From assembly GCA_964549105.1 (NCBI GenBank), contig CAZJTZ010000011.1, positions 40,377 to 104,376 of the forward strand: a stretch of 64,000 bases of DNA, in the 5' to 3' direction. This DNA comes from Hydrogenedens sp964549105 (lineage in GTDB: Bacteria > Hydrogenedentota > Hydrogenedentia > Hydrogenedentales > Hydrogenedentaceae). Numbering within the stretch: position 1 is the first letter of the stretch; each line of letters opens with the position of its first letter. Shown one piece after another: positions 62,958 to 64,000 of this stretch. The position numbers were made by a program, and so were the translations under genes. A model generated the notes under the pieces. The model saw only the letters and a list, made by a program, of their open reading frames with translations, did not search any database and was not told the DNA's origin.

Positions 62958-64000
62958 GTTTTCCCCTTTTTATTTTCACTATTTTTGCCTGTTCTTGCTG
63001 AAATTGATTGACCGGGGGTATACAAAAGGACTTTTTCCCCCTCTTCTAGTCCTTCTTTAATTTCAACAAATGAATCGTTAAATTCCCCTGTTTTTACTAC
63101 TCTCATTTCTATATTGTTTCCTTTTTGGACATAACATACTTGCTGGTTGTCAACATTGAACACACTTTGTAAGGGAACATATAAAACATTTTCTATATTA
63201 GCAACCAAAATTTCTGCCTGCGCTGTCATGCCTGGTTTTAGCCATGAATAGTTTCCTTCAATAGTTATAAATGTGTCATATACCTTTAAGTCTGGATTCA
63301 TCCAGCGGTTTTGGGCATTAGGTAATACGCTGACCTTCTCTACAGCACCTGTTAATAACTCTTCTGGAAAGGCATCCACACGAATTTTTACTTTTTGTCC
63401 CTGTTTAACCCTTTTAATATTTGATTCATGTATTTTTGTGCGAACTTGCATTATATTTGTATTTGGGATAGTAATAATAATTTGTCTTTCTCTTACAGTT
63501 GTTCCTTCCTTTATCTGTTCTTGCATAAAGAAACGGTCTTCATTTCCACCATAAACAACTAAACCGGGTTTTGTTGCACGAATTGTGCATTTTTCTATCT
63601 GTTCGTCCACTTCTCTTTTTTTACGAGATTCAAGAGCAAATTGTGCTTTTGCTGAACTTAAATTTGCATCTGATTGCGCTAATCTCGACCTCGCAACTTT
63701 CTGAAGTCTAACAAGTTTCCACACTGCTTCTATATATTCTGCTACAAGTTTTTCTGCCTGTTTTGGAAATTCATACCGTATAAAGAGAGATTTAGTTGTG
63801 TTTGCTTGTTCCAGAGAGACTTGTTTTCGTTTCAATACCAATTCATCAGTTTCAAGGTCAGTTTGAGTCACAAATCCTTTTTCAAAAAGCCGTCGTGTTC
63901 CTTCTAATGTCTTCTGGGCTAACTTAACATCGTCTTCAGATAAAATAACATCTGAAGTATACTTTTGTAAATTTTGGTGTGCATTACCATCACCTAATAA
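62954..64000 (-). CDS. Periplasmic adaptor (MacA/HlyD type), 5' end cut by window
   Basis: The frame is open to the window edge: the 44 codons before the GTG at 63871 read through (ending in FEKGFV), so the gene is truncated at its start and 63871 is not its start. The visible 349 residues have an alpha-hairpin (coiled coil with LAQSDANLSSAKAQFALESRKK), a lipoyl-like/beta-barrel region (GLVVYGGNEDR, VKIRVDAFPEE) and a C-terminal membrane-proximal domain. It links the ABC permease to an outer-membrane channel. Confidence 0.9.
   Translation of the reverse strand, partial: LLGDGNAHQNLQKYTSDVILSEDDVKLAQKTLEGTRRLFEKGFVTQTDLETDELVLKRKQVSLEQANTTKSLFIRYEFPKQAEKLVAEYIEAVWKLVRLQKVARSRLAQSDANLSSAKAQFALESRKKREVDEQIEKCTIRATKPGLVVYGGNEDRFFMQEQIKEGTTVRERQIIITIPNTNIMQVRTKIHESNIKRVKQGQKVKIRVDAFPEELLTGAVEKVSVLPNAQNRWMNPDLKVYDTFITIEGNYSWLKPGMTAQAEILVANIENVLYVPLQSVFNVDNQQVCYVQKGNNIEMRVVKTGEFNDSFVEIKEGLEEGEKVLLYTPGQSISARTGKNSENKKGKT

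Noticed and set aside
62954..63871. Adaptor gene as complete, starting at 63871
   Set aside because: The frame continues open to the window edge with typical adaptor sequence, so the true start is outside.

Overview
The window is A+T-rich bacterial DNA from a Gram-negative-type anaerobe. Evidence for an outer membrane is an Mla/MCE lipid-transport operon, several lipobox lipoproteins and a MacAB-type tripartite export operon. Evidence for fermentative or syntrophic hydrogen metabolism is a multimeric [FeFe] hydrogenase (hndABCD-like), its three maturases (hydE, hydF, hydG) and a Rex-type redox repressor. Large secreted EF-hand/dockerin-like proteins with Gly-Glu-rich linkers, two GH38 alpha-mannosidase-type proteins and a mitochondrial-type aconitase recall Candidatus Hydrogenedentota (Hydrogenedens). 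That placement rests on my memory of such proteins and is tentative.

Layout. 1-683: a metal-permease fragment. 0.8-10.7 kb (minus): alpha-mannosidase, a small unknown gene, an FG-GAP protein, ligA, then mlaE-mlaF-mlaD-lipoprotein, mostly tightly packed or overlapping. 10.8-13.5 kb (minus): bactofilin, a YugP-like metalloprotease and a secreted unknown. 13.6-17.3 kb (plus): lipA, a free-standing lipoyl domain, hom and thrC. 17.3-24.6 kb (minus): a second GH38 protein that lacks the catalytic Asp, a TPR membrane protein, two lipoproteins, a Cys-less FmdB-like protein and leuCD. 24.7-29.9 kb (minus): hydG-aspA-hydF-hydE behind a perfect 10-1-10 palindrome. 30.3-38.4 kb (minus): rex-hndA-hndB-(DUF4832 protein)-hndC-hndD, with a near-consensus Rex operator before rex. 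hndC carries a C-terminal GltD/NfnB-like NAD(P)H oxidoreductase.

38.8-49 kb holds secreted proteins (SGNH hydrolase, tri-heme peroxidase, 18-EF-hand protein, dockerin-like protein) and two methyltransferases. It also contains a 1.3-kb gene-free island at 41.0-42.3 kb with inverted repeats, a short IS-like element and terminator-type hairpins. 49.2-52.6 kb: pentapeptide-repeat protein, penicillin-acylase lipoprotein and an RRM protein. 53.0-59.4 kb (plus): cysK, metY, a metX-metW fusion and aconitase. 59.5-64 kb (minus): GNAT acetyltransferase, then the MacAB-type permease, ATPase and a truncated adaptor.

How the genes fit together. HndABCD would exchange electrons between H2, NAD(P)H and probably ferredoxin, under Rex (NADH/NAD+) control. 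HydE, HydF and HydG build its H-cluster, and the aspartase between them could supply ammonia for the bridging amine. hom-thrC and cysK-metY-metX cover the homoserine, threonine, cysteine and methionine branches, and leuCD belongs to leucine synthesis. No tRNA, rRNA, CRISPR array or intact transposase gene was found.
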